Assembly (NCBI GenBank): GCA_902478765.1
Contig: CABSMN010000092.1
Span: forward strand, 1-5,685
DNA: 5,685 nt
Reading direction: 5' to 3'
Source of the DNA: an uncultured Collinsella sp.
GTDB taxonomy: Bacteria > Actinomycetota > Coriobacteriia > Coriobacteriales > Coriobacteriaceae
The position numbers and the translations under genes were made by a program. Shown here one piece after another: positions 1 through 5,685 of this stretch (positions within the stretch are counted from its first letter, which is position 1; every line of letters begins with the position of its first letter). Below the pieces are notes generated by a model. The model saw nothing but the letters and a program-made list of their open reading frames with translations. It made no database searches and was not told the origin of the DNA.

Positions 1-172
1 TTCGCCAGCCCGGCACGCCCTCCTCGATTGTGGCGGCGCACAACACGCGCGTGTCACCGAACTCGGCAAAACACGAGCCGTGGGCGTGCTTCATGACGCC
101 ACGGGTGAGCTTAACGGGGCGCAACTCGTTGGCGGCGCGGCCGTTGGCGCGATTGACCTGCATGTACTCCAT
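1..172 (-). CDS. rph: RNase PH, N-terminal part (cut by left window edge)
   Basis: RNase PH is a phosphorolytic 3'-to-5' exoribonuclease that trims tRNA 3' ends in the cytoplasm. Only the first 57 codons are present; the rest lies beyond base 1. The visible protein has the characteristic N-terminus of the family: [19 protein letters not shown] at residues 7-25, then a KHAHGS block and [20 protein letters not shown], the first strand region of the RNase PH fold. The ATG at 172 is chosen because AAAGG (185-181) sits 8 bases upstream; a second in-frame ATG at 163 has no such site. The gene lies 55 bases after murI on the same strand with no terminator between them, so it is probably cotranscribed with it. 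The catalytic phosphate-binding region is off-window, so integrity cannot be judged. Identity rests on motif recognition over a short but highly conserved stretch. Confidence 0.9.
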   Translation of the reverse strand, partial: MEYMQVNRANGRAANELRPVKLTRGVMKHAHGSCFAEFGDTRVLCAATIEEGVPGWR

Positions 173-180
173 AGAAATAT

Positions 181-195
181 CCTTTCGGCAAAAGG
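181..195 (-). promoter_or_regulatory. Small hairpin covering the rph ribosome-binding site
   Basis: Read on the minus strand this is CCTTT-TGCCG-AAAGG, a 5-bp perfect stem with a 5-base loop. The right arm AAAGG is the Shine-Dalgarno sequence of rph, so the fold would hide it. The stem is short and A/U-rich and may be only marginally stable; regulation is an inference. Confidence 0.3.
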
Positions 196-227
196 TGAAG
201 GTGGGCCTTTGGTCGGTGACCTTATAT

Positions 228-1112
228 CTATTTCAGTTCGTCGATATCGATATGTTCGATGCTCTTGAGCGGCTGACCAAAGATAAAGCTGCCCGCCACC
301 GCAAACTCGGCAATGTTATCGGCCGTCGTGGCAAAACGATGCTGCGGCTCGGCGGCGACGCCCGCCAGCTGCTCGCGGCGCGTGAGGATATCGGTCAGCT
401 CGCGCGTGGTCTCCTCGGCGGAACTCACGACGCGCACCCCAGGCCCCAGCGCATGGCGGATAGGTCCCACCAACAGCGGAAAATGCGTACAGCCGAGCAC
501 CACGGTATCGATACCGTGGTCGCGCAGTGGCTCAACCGTGGCACCCACCAGCGCACGCACGGCAGGCGTATCGAAGATGTCCTCGTTCTCAAGCCACTGC
601 TCTTGCAGATGCGCACCCGAGGCGAGCTCGTGTTCGACAACCTCGACAAAGCTCGAGGCGGGGCAGCCGTATACGTCGACGCCGGCATCTAGATCCTGAA
701 TGGCGCGCGTGTAAGCGCCCGAGCGAATGGTGAGGTTGGTGGCGAGCACGCCCACGCGACGCGAACGGGTGCTGTTGATTGCCGCACGGGCACCCGGCGC
801 GATCACGCCGATTACGGGAACGTCAAGCACCTGCTGGGCCAGACGTAAGGCCGCAGCTGTCGCCGTGTTGCAGGCGATGACCATAATCTTGACGTCGTGC
901 TTCGACAGCCAACGGCCCGCCTGCAACGCAAACGAGCGCACCTCATCCTCGGTGCGCGTGCCGTAGGGGCAGCGTTTGGTGTCGCCGAAGTAGTAGACGG
1001 ACTCGTGCGGCAGCGCCGTCGCGATGGCGCGCGCAACCGTCAGACCGCCCAGGCCAGAATCGAACACACCGATCGGGCGCGTGTCGCCTGCCGGATTCTC
1101 GATATCGGACAT
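228..1112 (-). CDS. murI: Glutamate racemase MurI
   Basis: Cofactor-independent racemase that converts L-glutamate to D-glutamate in the cytoplasm, supplying residue 2 of the peptidoglycan stem peptide (added by MurD). The 294-residue protein has all the family signatures: [14 protein letters not shown] at 13-26 with catalytic-site Asp18-Ser19, [13 protein letters not shown] at 41-53, the first catalytic cysteine in ACNTATA (Cys81), VIGVIAPGA at 100-108, [11 protein letters not shown] at 124-134, and the second catalytic cysteine in LGCTHFPLL (Cys208, followed by Thr209-His210). The length is slightly above the usual 260-285 because of about 12 extra N-terminal residues. The ATG at 1112 is the only sensible start. 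Its nearest Shine-Dalgarno, GAGG at 1118-1115, is only 2 bases from the ATG; a GAGAGAG lies 12 bases away. The gene sits 51 bases after the HAD gene and 55 bases before rph, on the same strand. No truncation or missing catalytic residue is seen. Confidence 0.97.
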   Translation of the reverse strand: MSDIENPAGDTRPIGVFDSGLGGLTVARAIATALPHESVYYFGDTKRCPYGTRTEDEVRSFALQAGRWLSKHDVKIMVIACNTATAAALRLAQQVLDVPVIGVIAPGARAAINSTRSRRVGVLATNLTIRSGAYTRAIQDLDAGVDVYGCPASSFVEVVEHELASGAHLQEQWLENEDIFDTPAVRALVGATVEPLRDHGIDTVVLGCTHFPLLVGPIRHALGPGVRVVSSAEETTRELTDILTRREQLAGVAAEPQHRFATTADNIAEFAVAGSFIFGQPLKSIEHIDIDELK

Positions 1113-1141
1113 TACCTCACCAGTCTCTCTCGAAAAGACAT
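1112..1141 (-). other. Nine-codon reading frame overlapping the murI start
   Basis: An ATG at 1141 opens a minimal frame, MSFRERLVR, whose TAA stop shares its last A with the murI ATG (TAATG). A weak GGA lies 2 bases before this ATG. Terminating ribosomes here would be placed exactly on the murI start, which could explain how murI is translated despite its poorly spaced Shine-Dalgarno. A nine-codon frame can occur by chance, so confidence is low. Confidence 0.25.
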
Positions 1142-1163
1142 ATCCAAGTGCGGCGACGCCGCG

Positions 1164-2075
1164 CTACGAACGCGCCGCGACCAGCAGCTCTGCCGTCGCC
1201 GCCCAACCGTCGACAATTTTGCCGCGCGTAACGAAAGCGTTCTCGCAAGCAGCCAGGAACTCGGGCGCGCCGGCGCTCGTCAGGCCATTCTCGACCAGAC
1301 AGAACGTGCCCACGTGATCGGCCATGTAGAAGTCGGACTCGGAATCGCCGAGCGCGAGCGTCTCCTCGCGCTCGATCCCCAGGTGCTCGCAGAAGCGCGC
1401 AATGGCGACGCCTTTGTTGAGGCCCGCGGGGTTGATGTTGAATGCGCGACCGTCCTCGACGCGATCGAGCTCGAGCGTCGTCGGTTTGGACAGATGCGTC
1501 AGGTGACCGTTACAGGCCCACACCAGGCCACAGCCGGCCTCGTCGAGAATGGCCTGCGCCTCGTCATCGGGGATGTCGCCGCGCATGCCGACGGTAACCT
1601 CGCGGTACTTGTAGCCGGTCGACATGTCGTTGTGATACTCGATCTTGTGCGGCCAGCGGGCGAGGATCTTCTCGCACACGCCAGTCTGCTCGATCACCTG
1701 GTGCGGCGTGAGACCGCAAGATGGGTCGTAGGGCATGTCGCCAGTCAGATACTCCCAATCGTTGGCTTTGAGGTCGTACATGACCAGGCCGCCCATCTCA
1801 CCAATGTAAGAGTTGAGGCCGAGCACGCGCGCGTCCTCGTGGATCATGGTACGGTTGCGGCCCGAGGTGGGAACCACCTGAATACCAGCGCGAGCGAGTG
1901 CCACGACGGCCTCGACGAGTTTGGTCGAGGGGTTGCCGTCGTTGTCGCGCAGCACGCACGAGCCGGGCGCAAGCATCGTGGCATCCAGGTCGGTAAAGAC
2001 GTACTTGACCTTGGCCAAGCGCTCGCGCATCTCGCCCGAAAGCTCGGCAACGGTCGGCAGGGTGTTGTGGGACAT
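1164..2075 (-). CDS. HAD-superfamily hydrolase with C2-type cap (Cof-like phosphatase)
   Basis: Predicted Mg2+-dependent cytoplasmic phosphatase; the substrate cannot be told from sequence. Of the 303 residues, the four HAD motifs are visible: motif I TDLDATM with nucleophile Asp29 and acid/base Asp31, motif II PTSGR at 69-73, motif III Lys221 in NKGVA, and motif IV LGDSESD with Asp244 and Asp248. The cap lies between motifs II and III (about residues 90-205), the C2 arrangement found in Cof-type sugar phosphatases, sucrose-phosphate and mannosyl-3-phosphoglycerate phosphatases. Motif I has Ala32 where the family normally has Gly (DxDGT). The start is placed at the ATG at 2075 because GGAG (2084-2081) precedes it by 5 bases; an in-frame ATG at 2117, 14 codons upstream, has no ribosome-binding site. 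The gene lies between murE and murI, probably in one operon, so a cell-wall sugar or nucleotide phosphate is a possible substrate, but this is guilt by association only. Confidence 0.88.
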   Translation of the reverse strand: MSHNTLPTVAELSGEMRERLAKVKYVFTDLDATMLAPGSCVLRDNDGNPSTKLVEAVVALARAGIQVVPTSGRNRTMIHEDARVLGLNSYIGEMGGLVMYDLKANDWEYLTGDMPYDPSCGLTPHQVIEQTGVCEKILARWPHKIEYHNDMSTGYKYREVTVGMRGDIPDDEAQAILDEAGCGLVWACNGHLTHLSKPTTLELDRVEDGRAFNINPAGLNKGVAIARFCEHLGIEREETLALGDSESDFYMADHVGTFCLVENGLTSAGAPEFLAACENAFVTRGKIVDGWAATAELLVAARS

Positions 2076-2080
2076 GGTTA

Positions 2081-2084
2081 CTCC
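2081..2084 (-). promoter_or_regulatory. Ribosome-binding site deciding the HAD gene start
   Basis: GGAG on the minus strand, 5 bases before the ATG at 2075. The alternative ATG at 2117 is preceded by TTCCCTCAATCAAAAC, with no purine-rich site, so the shorter protein is preferred. Confidence 0.7.
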
Positions 2085-2140
2085 GTTTACGTAGAAGGGT
2101 TTGGACTTGGACGGCATGTTTTGATTGAGGGAACACGCTT

Positions 2141-2173
2141 ATGGCGACAGCGCACTCAGGGCGCCGCCGCCAT
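2141..2173 (-). other. 13-bp RNA hairpin between murE and the HAD gene
   Basis: On the minus strand, arms ATGGCGGCGGCGC and GCGCTGTCGCCAT pair over 13 positions around the 7-base loop CCTGAGT. Eleven pairs are Watson-Crick and two are G.U. The same two positions are A-C mismatches on the plus strand, so the structure favours RNA transcribed in the direction of the genes. It starts 10 bases after the murE stop and has no T-run after it, so it is not a standard intrinsic terminator. It may be an mRNA-stability or processing element, a partial attenuator, or a rho-assisted stop; the role is not shown. Confidence 0.5.
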
Positions 2174-2182
2174 CATAGTTCA

Positions 2183-3745
2183 TTAGTCAAACTGGGTAAC
2201 ATCGATCAGGCGATTGGCCAACGAAAGGTCGCTCTCGATGGGCACGAACTCGTCGCCCACGTGCATGAGCTCCTCGTCACCCTTTGCCAGCAGCAAGACA
2301 ATGGTGGGAGCATTGGGGTTGACGTACTCCTCGCGCGCCGCCTTGAACGCCGCATGCACAGCGGCTTCACGGTCGAGGATGATCTCGTTCGGCGTATCGT
2401 CGGGAACATGCTCGGCAAGCTCGCGACAGACCTTCATCGGGTCCTCGTGAGCCGGGTCCTCGTTGGCAAAGATCATCAGGTCGGAATATGGTGCGGCCTC
2501 GCGCGGAAGCTGCTCGCGGCGCTCCTGCGCCTTGCCGCCGGCAGCGCCAAACACTGCAATGACTGGACTAGTGGGAAACGCGCGCTTGACCGACGAGAAA
2601 AGCGAGCGGAACGAAAGCTGGTTGTGCGCATAGTCAACGACGCAGATCACGCGGCCGTCCTTCGACTCCACGACCTCCATGCGGCCCGGCACACGAAGCT
2701 TAGAGAGGCCCTTCTTGATGGCATCGATACCGATGCCGATCTCGTGCGCAGCGGCGATAGCGACCAGCGCGTTCTCCACGTTAAAGTCTCCCGCGATACC
2801 CAGCAGGATCTTCTCCCCCGCCTCGGACTCGTCGGCACACAGGCCATGCAAGTTGAACTCGATGCTAAAGCCGACCATGCGCACATCGCTCGCCCACAGG
2901 CTTGCCTCGGGATGCTCGACGCCAACGGTCACCAAGCGCTCGGCCGTCGACGCTGCCTCCAGCACACGGTCAACCTCTTCGGTGCCCAGATTCACCACGG
3001 CGGTCTTTGCCTGGTCAAAGATCCTGAGTTTGCTCTCAAAATAATCCTCAAACGTGGGGTGTTCGATCGGCGAGATGTGGTCACGGCCGATGTTGAGGAA
3101 GCACGCCACGTCAAACGGCAGATTCTCGACGCGTTGGTACTTGAGCGCCTGGCTCGAGACCTCCATAACCATGGACTGGCGACCGGACTCACGGCAGTTG
3201 GCGATATGGCGCCAGACCTCGGGGGCCTCGGGCGTGGTATTGGTGCTCTCGTAGCACTCGATACCATCGTCGGTACTCACCGAGCCGATCATGCCGCAGG
3301 ACTCGCCCGCCGCTTTGATAATCGACTGGAGCATAAAAGCGGCCGTGGTCTTTCCCTTGGTACCGGTGATGCCCACGATCTTGACGTCGTGGTCGGGACG
3401 GTCGTAGACCTCCGGCGGCAACAGGGCCATGGCCGTGCGAACGCTATCAACAACCAGCATCGCAGCACCGCTCTCCTGCGCCAGCGGCTCCAGAGACTCG
3501 ACCAGCGACTCTTCGCACACAAATGCGACGGCGCCCGCATCGAGCGCCATGCTCAAAAACGCGGGCTTAAAGGCAGCGCCTTTGCAAAAGAACACGTCAC
3601 CTGCCGAGACCGCGCGCGAATCAAACGAGCAGCCGGTCACGGCACGCTCGTCAACCTGCTCTGATGCGCGCAGCTCGCCGCACACATCGAGAAGCTTGGC
3701 AAGCGTATCGACCGTGGTCACGGTCGCGGAATCCGAATGGTGCAT
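2183..3745 (-). CDS. murE: UDP-N-acetylmuramyl-tripeptide synthetase MurE, probably not DAP-type
   Basis: ATP-dependent Mur ligase that adds the third amino acid to UDP-MurNAc-L-Ala-D-Glu in the cytoplasm. Three domains are visible in 520 residues: an N-terminal UDP-substrate domain (about 30-115, with SFDSRAVSAGDVFF at 40-53), a central ATPase domain with P-loop GITGTKGKTT at 125-134, STNTTP at 167-172, EVSSQAL at 195-201, RDHISPIEHPTFEDYF at 221-236 and the probable carbamylated Lys239, and a C-terminal domain with VPGRMEVV at 362-369 and DYAHN at 371-375 (counts within a residue or so for this last domain). The specificity motif, DNPR in meso-DAP enzymes, is EDPA at 429-432, and the later KGHE motif is KGDE (488-491). 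With the streptococcal-like IEHPTFEDYF block, this argues for L-Lys or L-Orn rather than DAP. The ATG at 3745 follows AAAGG by 6 bases. It is first in the probable murE-HAD-murI-rph operon. Confidence 0.95.
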   Translation of the reverse strand: MHHSDSATVTTVDTLAKLLDVCGELRASEQVDERAVTGCSFDSRAVSAGDVFFCKGAAFKPAFLSMALDAGAVAFVCEESLVESLEPLAQESGAAMLVVDSVRTAMALLPPEVYDRPDHDVKIVGITGTKGKTTAAFMLQSIIKAAGESCGMIGSVSTDDGIECYESTNTTPEAPEVWRHIANCRESGRQSMVMEVSSQALKYQRVENLPFDVACFLNIGRDHISPIEHPTFEDYFESKLRIFDQAKTAVVNLGTEEVDRVLEAASTAERLVTVGVEHPEASLWASDVRMVGFSIEFNLHGLCADESEAGEKILLGIAGDFNVENALVAIAAAHEIGIGIDAIKKGLSKLRVPGRMEVVESKDGRVICVVDYAHNQLSFRSLFSSVKRAFPTSPVIAVFGAAGGKAQERREQLPREAAPYSDLMIFANEDPAHEDPMKVCRELAEHVPDDTPNEIILDREAAVHAAFKAAREEYVNPNAPTIVLLLAKGDEELMHVGDEFVPIESDLSLANRLIDVTQFD

Positions 3746-3780
3746 CTTTCACCTTTCTCAGCCATTTGGCAGGGACGGTT

Positions 3781-3809
3781 TTTATAGTAACTGAAACGCA
3801 CCCACGCAA
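3781..3809 (-). promoter_or_regulatory. Candidate promoter for the murE operon
   Basis: On the minus strand, -10 TATAAA (3786-3781, 5 of 6 matches to TATAAT) lies 17 bases after TTGCGT (3809-3804, 3 of 6 matches to TTGACA). Transcription would begin near 3774, leaving a leader of about 28 bases before the murE ATG. The position, directly after the terminator of the preceding gene and before the first gene of a new run, supports it; the -35 is weak. Confidence 0.45.
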
Positions 3810-3832
3810 AAACGGCTCCCGGAGGAGCCGTT
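3808..3832 (-). terminator. Rho-independent terminator of the asnB-like gene
   Basis: Minus-strand arms AACGGCTCC and GGAGCCGTT form a perfect 9-bp stem around the 4-base loop TCCG. The run of five T (3812-3808) begins in the last two stem bases and continues past it. It begins 25 bases after the TAG at 3858, an ideal place for an intrinsic terminator. Confidence 0.9.
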
Positions 3833-3857
3833 ACGCGCAGGCGTTCGTAAGCCGAGG

Positions 3858-5685
3858 CTAGGCAGCCTGAACAGCGGGCTGGTCCTCGTCGATAAAGAAG
3901 CGCTTGTACCACACCAGGAACACGAGCGGCGTATAGATCTTGCGCTGGAAATCGCCCTTGCCCGCAAAGTGCAGATCGAGCAGGTGCATGAGCTCGTCGG
4001 TATCGAAGAACTCGCTTGCCCACGGCGCGGTGAAGTACTCCTTGACATAGTCGTACCACTTTTGCTCGCGCAGCCAGTAGACAATCGGCACCGGGAAGCC
4101 CACCTTGGGACGGGTGGCCCACTCATCGGGCAGCGACTTGTTGGCAGCGTGGCGGAGTACCTGTTTGTTGCCGTTCTCGTTGATGCGGTAGCGGTCGGGA
4201 ATGTGCTCGGCGAACTCCATGACTTTGCGGTCCAGGAAGGGCACGCGCAGCTCCAGCGAGTGCGCCATGCACATCTTGTCGGCCTTGAGCAGAATGTCGC
4301 CCGGGAGCCACATGTTCATGTCCAGGTACTGCTTCTTGACCAGCTCGGGCTGACCCTTCACGCGCGCATAGATGGGAGCGGCAAGCTCGAAGGCGCCATC
4401 GCCGGTGTTGTACTCGGGCTTGAGCACGCCGTCGACCTCGCGCTCCGGCCATACCAGAGCCTGTCCCAGGAACGACTTCTCGGGGATCTCGGCACCCTTG
4501 ACCAGGAAGTTATGGCCCTTGAAGTACGGCATATGCAGCGCCAGGTTACCGAGTGCGCGGCGAATGGGCAACGGCACCATCTTTTTGTATTTGCGCACCG
4601 GAACCGTGTCCTCGTAGTAGGCGTAGCCGCCAAAGAGCTCGTCGGCGCCTTCGCCCGAAAGCACGACGGTAACGTCTTTGCGCGCCATCTCGGCCAAGAA
4701 CCACAGCGGCACAGACGACAGGTTGGACTGCGGCTCGTCCATGTGATACTGAATGTCCTCGAGTGCGCCAAAGAACTCGTCGGCGGTGATCATCTTGCGA
4801 ACATTCTCGACGCCGAGCTTGTCGGATAGCTCCTTGGCGTAGTTAGTCTCGTTGAAATTCTTGTAATCGAAGCCCACCGAGAAGGTCTTATCGGGCATGA
4901 GACAAGCGGCAATATAGCTGGAGTCGACGCCGCCGGAGAGGAACGACGCGACCTTAACGTCGGCGATGCGATGGGCCTCGACGCTCTCGTGCACGACCTC
5001 GTCCAGCTCGTCAACGTACTCCTCGAACGGCTTCTCGACGGCAGAGTAATCGCAATCCCAATAGCGCTCGATGTTCATCTTGCCGGTCGGGATGTCTACG
5101 GTAAAGTAATGCGCCGGCGGCAGCTTGTAGACACCCTCGAAGAAGGTCTCCTCAGTCGCCGAATACTGCAGCGTCATGTACGGACGCAGGGCCTTTTTGT
5201 TGACCGCCTTGTGGAAGTGCGGGTAGTCCAGGAAGCTCTTGATCTCAGAACCAAAGAGCACGCCCGGAGCGCCGTCGCCCGCATCGGCCATGGGATAGTA
5301 GTAGAGCGGCTTGATGCCAAAGATATCGCGGGCGCCAAAAAGCTTGTTCTTCTTCTTGTCCCAGATGACGAAGGCGTACATACCGCGCAAGCGATCAAGT
5401 ACCGCCTCGCCCCACTCCTCGTAGCCGTGCAGGAGGCTCTCGGTGTCGGCGCCGCAGTGGAACTTATAGCCCTTGGCCTCGAGCTCGGAACGGAGTTCTT
5501 GGAAGTTGTAGATCTCGCCGTTGAAGACAATGACGACGCTGCCGTCCTCATTGGCCATGGGCTGAGCGCCGGCCTCGGTCAGGTCGAGGATCGACAGGCG
5601 GCGGAAGCCCAGGGCAACGCGGCCGTCGATAAACTGACCGCCCATGTCGGGACCGCGATGGACGATGCGGTCCATCATCTTGGTG
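3858..5685 (-). CDS. asnB: Glutamine-hydrolysing asparagine synthetase family protein (5' end cut by right window edge)
   Basis: Family reaction: ATP-driven transfer of glutamine amide nitrogen to an aspartate-type carboxyl. About 608 codons are visible; the start and the N-terminal nucleophile Cys lie beyond base 5685. Numbered from the first visible Met (5678), the glutaminase (Ntn) domain shows HRGPD at 7-11, FRRLSILDL at 25-33, FNGEIYNF at 52-59 and GADTES at 76-81. The synthetase domain shows the PP-loop SFLSGGVDSS at 245-254, the LSGEGADELFGGY block near 340-352, and LELRVPFLDRKVMEF further on. Adding about 25-30 missing residues gives about 635, longer than E. coli AsnB (554) and close to B. 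subtilis AsnB and corynebacterial LtsA, which act on peptidoglycan. Free asparagine synthesis is still the default. A strong terminator follows, so it is transcribed apart from murE. The reading frame is intact throughout the window. Confidence 0.93.
   Translation of the reverse strand, partial: TKMMDRIVHRGPDMGGQFIDGRVALGFRRLSILDLTEAGAQPMANEDGSVVIVFNGEIYNFQELRSELEAKGYKFHCGADTESLLHGYEEWGEAVLDRLRGMYAFVIWDKKKNKLFGARDIFGIKPLYYYPMADAGDGAPGVLFGSEIKSFLDYPHFHKAVNKKALRPYMTLQYSATEETFFEGVYKLPPAHYFTVDIPTGKMNIERYWDCDYSAVEKPFEEYVDELDEVVHESVEAHRIADVKVASFLSGGVDSSYIAACLMPDKTFSVGFDYKNFNETNYAKELSDKLGVENVRKMITADEFFGALEDIQYHMDEPQSNLSSVPLWFLAEMARKDVTVVLSGEGADELFGGYAYYEDTVPVRKYKKMVPLPIRRALGNLALHMPYFKGHNFLVKGAEIPEKSFLGQALVWPEREVDGVLKPEYNTGDGAFELAAPIYARVKGQPELVKKQYLDMNMWLPGDILLKADKMCMAHSLELRVPFLDRKVMEFAEHIPDRYRINENGNKQVLRHAANKSLPDEWATRPKVGFPVPIVYWLREQKWYDYVKEYFTAPWASEFFDTDELMHLLDLHFAGKGDFQRKIYTPLVFLVWYKRFFIDEDQPAVQAA

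Noticed and set aside
30..692. Plus-strand open frame (220 codons) across rph, the gap and the murI 3' end
   Set aside because: It crosses two well-supported minus-strand genes and shows no family signature.
1146..1164. GC-rich inverted repeat GCGGC-GTC-GCCGC just after the HAD stop as a terminator
   Set aside because: The stem is only 5 bp with a 3-base loop, and the nearest T-run is more than 10 bases downstream, so it is unlikely to terminate transcription.
2076..2117. Fourteen-codon N-terminal extension of the HAD protein from the ATG at 2117
   Set aside because: There is no ribosome-binding site before 2117, whereas GGAG is well placed before 2075, and the extra residues add nothing to the HAD fold.
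897..2186. Long open frame (429 codons) on the plus strand opposite murI and the HAD gene
   Set aside because: It runs opposite two genes with intact catalytic motifs, spans their intergenic gap, and shows no recognisable domain. Long antisense frames are expected in GC-rich coding DNA.
2171..2199. Separate promoter after murE, from TTGACT and TATGAT on the minus strand
   Set aside because: The two boxes are only 7 bases apart, far short of the 16-18 needed, and neither has a suitable partner at the correct distance.
2141..3664. Long open frame (507 codons) on the plus strand opposite murE
   Set aside because: It mirrors nearly the whole of murE, its translation is low-complexity and rich in Arg, His and Leu with no motif, and its start falls inside the intergenic hairpin. 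It is a shadow of murE codon bias.
2183..3745. Possibility that the Mur ligase is MurT, MurF or a cyanophycin synthetase
   Set aside because: It has the MurE-type N-terminal domain and the IEHPTFEDYF and EDPA-x-EDP blocks, and lacks the zinc-binding cysteines of MurT.
3969..4829. Plus-strand open frame (286 codons) opposite the asnB-like gene
   Set aside because: It has no domain and no convincing ribosome-binding site, and lies fully within a conserved gene on the other strand.

Overview
The window carries five protein-coding genes, all on the minus strand, on GC-rich DNA. In the direction of transcription they are: an asparagine-synthetase family glutamine amidotransferase (asnB-like, cut at its 5' end by the right edge), murE, a HAD-superfamily phosphatase, murI (glutamate racemase), and the first 57 codons of rph (RNase PH, cut by the left edge). 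I found no tRNA, rRNA, mobile element, CRISPR array or long empty stretch; every complete gap between genes is 51 to 112 bases.

The asnB-like gene ends at a clear rho-independent terminator (3808-3832). A plausible sigma-70-type promoter for murE starts inside its T-tract. From murE on, murE, the HAD gene, murI and rph run the same way with gaps of 107, 51 and 55 bases and no terminator with a T-run between them. They therefore probably form one operon that continues past the left edge. The gaps hold smaller signals: a 13-bp G.U-containing hairpin after murE, a nine-codon reading frame whose TAA overlaps the murI ATG, and a small hairpin that would mask the rph ribosome-binding site.

The shared theme is peptidoglycan precursor synthesis. 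MurI makes the D-glutamate that MurD adds as residue 2 of the stem peptide, and MurE adds residue 3. The MurE does not look like a meso-diaminopimelate enzyme: the DNPR motif reads EDPA, and other blocks resemble streptococcal L-Lys-type MurE. The asnB product is about 630-640 residues long by extrapolation, the size of members known to amidate peptidoglycan in other Gram-positives, so a cell-wall role is possible, though plain asparagine synthesis remains the simpler reading.

The high GC, Gram-positive-type gene content and non-DAP MurE suggest a high-GC anaerobic actinobacterium, perhaps class Coriobacteriia (Collinsella/Olsenella-like). That placement is an inference from general resemblance, not from a search. 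I saw no clearly undescribed system; this is mainly ordinary chromosomal housekeeping DNA with a few regulatory details worth checking.
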